Assembly: GCA_025060295.1 (NCBI GenBank)
Contig: JANXCH010000009.1
Span: 32,429-96,428 of the forward strand
Direction: 5' to 3'
Length of the DNA: 64,000 bases
Source: Dehalococcoidia bacterium
Lineage (GTDB): Bacteria; Chloroflexota; Dehalococcoidia; Lucifugimonadales; HRBIN23
The position numbers and the translations under genes were made by a program. Of this stretch, positions 58,719-64,000 are shown piece by piece; the first letter of the stretch is position 1, and every line of letters starts with the position of its first letter. The notes beneath the pieces were generated by a model. That model was not told the DNA's origin. It did no database searches and saw only the letters and a list, made by a program, of their open reading frames with translations.

Positions 58719-59978
58719 ATGCGTCATCGCATCCGCCCTGATCCGATGCGCAACCCCAATCCCCACCTGCCCCTGGCAGGGGTGCGCATCGTGGACTTCA
58801 CCTGGGTGGCGGCGGGGCCAGCCACGACCCGCTATTTCGCCGACTTCGGAGCCACTGTCCTGCGCATAGAGACCAGCGTCTATCCCGACCCTTGGCGCAA
58901 CTCCGCCCCCTTTGCCGGCAACACGCCCGGCCCCAACCGCTCCGGGGCTTTCGCCCTGGTGAACGCTGGTAAGCGGAGCCTGACCCTGAACATGCGCACG
59001 GCCGAGGGGGTGGGCTTGGCGCGCCGGCTCATCCTGGAATGGGCCGATGCGGTGGTGGACAACTTTACCGCGGGCGTGTTGGAGCGCTGGGGGCTGGGGT
59101 ACGATGTGCTCTCCAGGGAGCGGCCGGATCTGGTTATGCTCTCCATGTCCACCTTCGGGCGGGGTAATCCGTTGGAGAGCCTGCCCGGTTTCGGCCCCCT
59201 CATCACGGCCCTGGTGGGCATCACCAACCTGGCGGGCTGGCCCGACAGCACCCCGGTGCCTCCCGGCCCCTCGGCCACCTATACCGATTTCATCGTCCCC
59301 CGGCAGGCGGCCACCGCGCTTATTGCCGCTTTGGATTATCGGGAGCGTACGGGGCGGGGGGTGTATATCCCCCTCTCCCAGTTCCTGGCTTCCCTGCACC
59401 TGTTGGCACCCCTGATACTGGACGCCCTAGAGAGCGGACGGCAGGCCCAGCGCCAAGGCAACCGGGATACGGGGTGTGTGCCCCACGGATGCTTTCCCTG
59501 CGCCGACGGGGAGTGGGTAGCCATCGCCGTGGAAACGGATGCCCACTGGCGTGCCTTGCGCCAGGTGATGGGGTGCCCTGCGTGGGCAGACGACCCGTGG
59601 TTGGACACTGTGCTCGGGCGCAAGGCCCGGGAGGATATGCTGGAGGCCCATCTGGCCCAGTGGACACGGCAATATCCCAGCCAGGTGCTGGTCCAGCGCT
59701 TGCAGGAGGCTGGGGTGCCGGCAGGGGTGTGCCACTCGGCGCGGGGCCTGCTCCACGACCCCCAAATGGCCCACCGGGGTGCCTATCCCGAGCTGGAACA
59801 TCCCGAGATAGGCAAGCATCGGGTGGATGCCCCCGAGATGCTTCTTTCAGCTACCCCGGGCCGTCCTGTGCGTCCTGCCCCCCTCCTGGGGCAGGACACC
59901 CTGCTGGTGCTGCGGGAGGTGCTGGGGCTCACGGTGGAGGAGGTGGACGCCTTGCGAGAGAAAGGGGTGTTGCAATAG
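58719..59978 (+). CDS. Family III CoA-transferase (CaiB/BaiF), Asp-containing partner
   Basis: A 419-aa CaiB/BaiF protein: HLPLAGVRIVDFTWVAAGPATTRYFADFGATVLRIE, GKRSLTLNMRTAEG, VVDNFTAGVLERWG and the YRERTGRG loop. The catalytic Asp is kept as D190 (ATYTDFIVPRQAA). The C-terminal half has PHGCFPCADGEWVAIAVETDAHWRAL, the usual second domain. It completes the set MmgE/PrpD-CoAT-CoAT. 276 nt of AT-rich sequence with a strong promoter separate it from rpoB. Confidence 0.92.
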   Translation: MRHRIRPDPMRNPNPHLPLAGVRIVDFTWVAAGPATTRYFADFGATVLRIETSVYPDPWRNSAPFAGNTPGPNRSGAFALVNAGKRSLTLNMRTAEGVGLARRLILEWADAVVDNFTAGVLERWGLGYDVLSRERPDLVMLSMSTFGRGNPLESLPGFGPLITALVGITNLAGWPDSTPVPPGPSATYTDFIVPRQAATALIAALDYRERTGRGVYIPLSQFLASLHLLAPLILDALESGRQAQRQGNRDTGCVPHGCFPCADGEWVAIAVETDAHWRALRQVMGCPAWADDPWLDTVLGRKAREDMLEAHLAQWTRQYPSQVLVQRLQEAGVPAGVCHSARGLLHDPQMAHRGAYPELEHPEIGKHRVDAPEMLLSATPGRPVRPAPLLGQDTLLVLREVLGLTVEEVDALREKGVLQ

Positions 59979-60116
59979 TTACCACAAGGAATTTGATGAC
60001 CACTATTGGGTGTAGAGAGGCTAATTCTAGCGACAAAACTTCTGTTTGACGCGGGTGAAAACGCGTTGTCAGCCGTTATACGGAAAATAATCGGCTCAAA
60101 ACGATACAGGATACAC

Positions 60117-60144
60117 TTGACAATCCTTGCAGAAGGGTTATATT
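60117..60144 (+). promoter_or_regulatory. Strong sigma70 promoter before rpoB
   Basis: TTGACA at 60117-60122 and TATATT at 60139-60144 with a 16-nt spacer, very near the housekeeping consensus. The flanking 59979-60254 region is AT-rich and holds no gene. The transcript would have a leader of about 100 nt. Confidence 0.75.
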
Positions 60145-60254
60145 CTTATTTTCTGCTACCATGCCTCTTGCTGTAACCCCTTATCGTGGCCTCACCATCA
60201 CCGTCAGAGTCCGCCCTGCCTAGGTGAGTTGCGCGCCGGACGAGGAGTGTGAGC

Positions 60255-64000
<3,746 letters not shown>

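Noticed and set aside
60020..60080. Second promoter with TTGACG upstream of rpoB
   Set aside because: The best -10-like site is about 25 nt away, too far for a sigma70 promoter.

Overview
The window is compact, GC-rich (about 65-70 % by eye) bacterial chromosome. Gene content and protein style suggest an uncultured Chloroflexota, possibly Dehalococcoidia-like: F420-type luciferase-like oxidoreductases, several CoA-transferases, two-subunit class I fumarase, AcuC deacetylase and archaeal-style small proteins. This assignment rests on recognition, not on a tree. Genes are densely packed, often coupled by 1-4 nt overlaps, and eight of ten tail-to-tail gene pairs overlap. No rRNA, tRNA, CRISPR array or insertion sequence was found.

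Layout. 1-7.8 kb: end of an ABC permease, a SIMPL lipoprotein, an ECF sigma/anti-sigma pair with a divergent hydrolase, aldo-keto reductase, EVE protein, zinc alcohol dehydrogenase, SfsA, a HhH DNA glycosylase and a MOSC protein. 7.8-15.1 kb: an acyl-CoA/aromatic-type accessory region with a pair of family III CoA-transferases, an F420-type oxidoreductase, an HpcH aldolase, a decayed gene and a family I CoA-transferase-like pair whose alpha gene carries an in-frame TGA. 15.2-24.5 kb: pcm, the coupled corA-MBL-Mut7C-acuC operon, PAC2, modA, plsY, a PHP phosphatase and a YmdB-type phosphodiesterase. 24.5-35.2 kb: CocE-type hydrolase, threonine synthase, and a fumarase/succinate dehydrogenase operon invaded between the two fumarase genes by a lower-GC HTH-ImmA/PIN-like module. 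35.2-45 kb: tyrS, ribF, threonine aldolase, an MFS pump, rarA, a Kef-type antiporter, a hydrolase and selA. 45-50.9 kb: ccmABCD, metG, a polyprenyl diphosphate synthase and a small coiled-coil protein. 50.9-60 kb: a promoter with two SOS-like boxes ahead of a 99-aa protein and a radical SAM enzyme, a flavin oxidoreductase, modBC, a PIG-L deacetylase, MmgE/PrpD and a second pair of family III CoA-transferases. 60-64 kb: rpoB, cut by the window end.

How genes work together. Sdh plus fumarase give two consecutive TCA steps. CcmABCD would deliver heme for c-type cytochromes. ModA and ModBC, though 32 kb apart, make a molybdate importer, and SelA points to selenoproteins; molybdenum and selenium together suggest formate dehydrogenase-like enzymes elsewhere. 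The two CoA-transferase pairs each combine one subunit with the catalytic Asp and one without.

Top points for a second look: (1) rpoB changes mid-gene from a Chloroflexota-like to a Planctomycete-like sequence near 62.35 kb, probably an assembly chimera; (2) tandem GAAC-N4-GTTC boxes control a small protein and a radical SAM lesion-repair-like enzyme; (3) a toxin/antitoxin-like module splits the fumarase genes; (4) the CoA-transferase alpha gene has an in-frame TGA followed by a SECIS-like hairpin while selA is in the same window; (5) paired Asp-plus/Asp-minus family III CoA-transferases.
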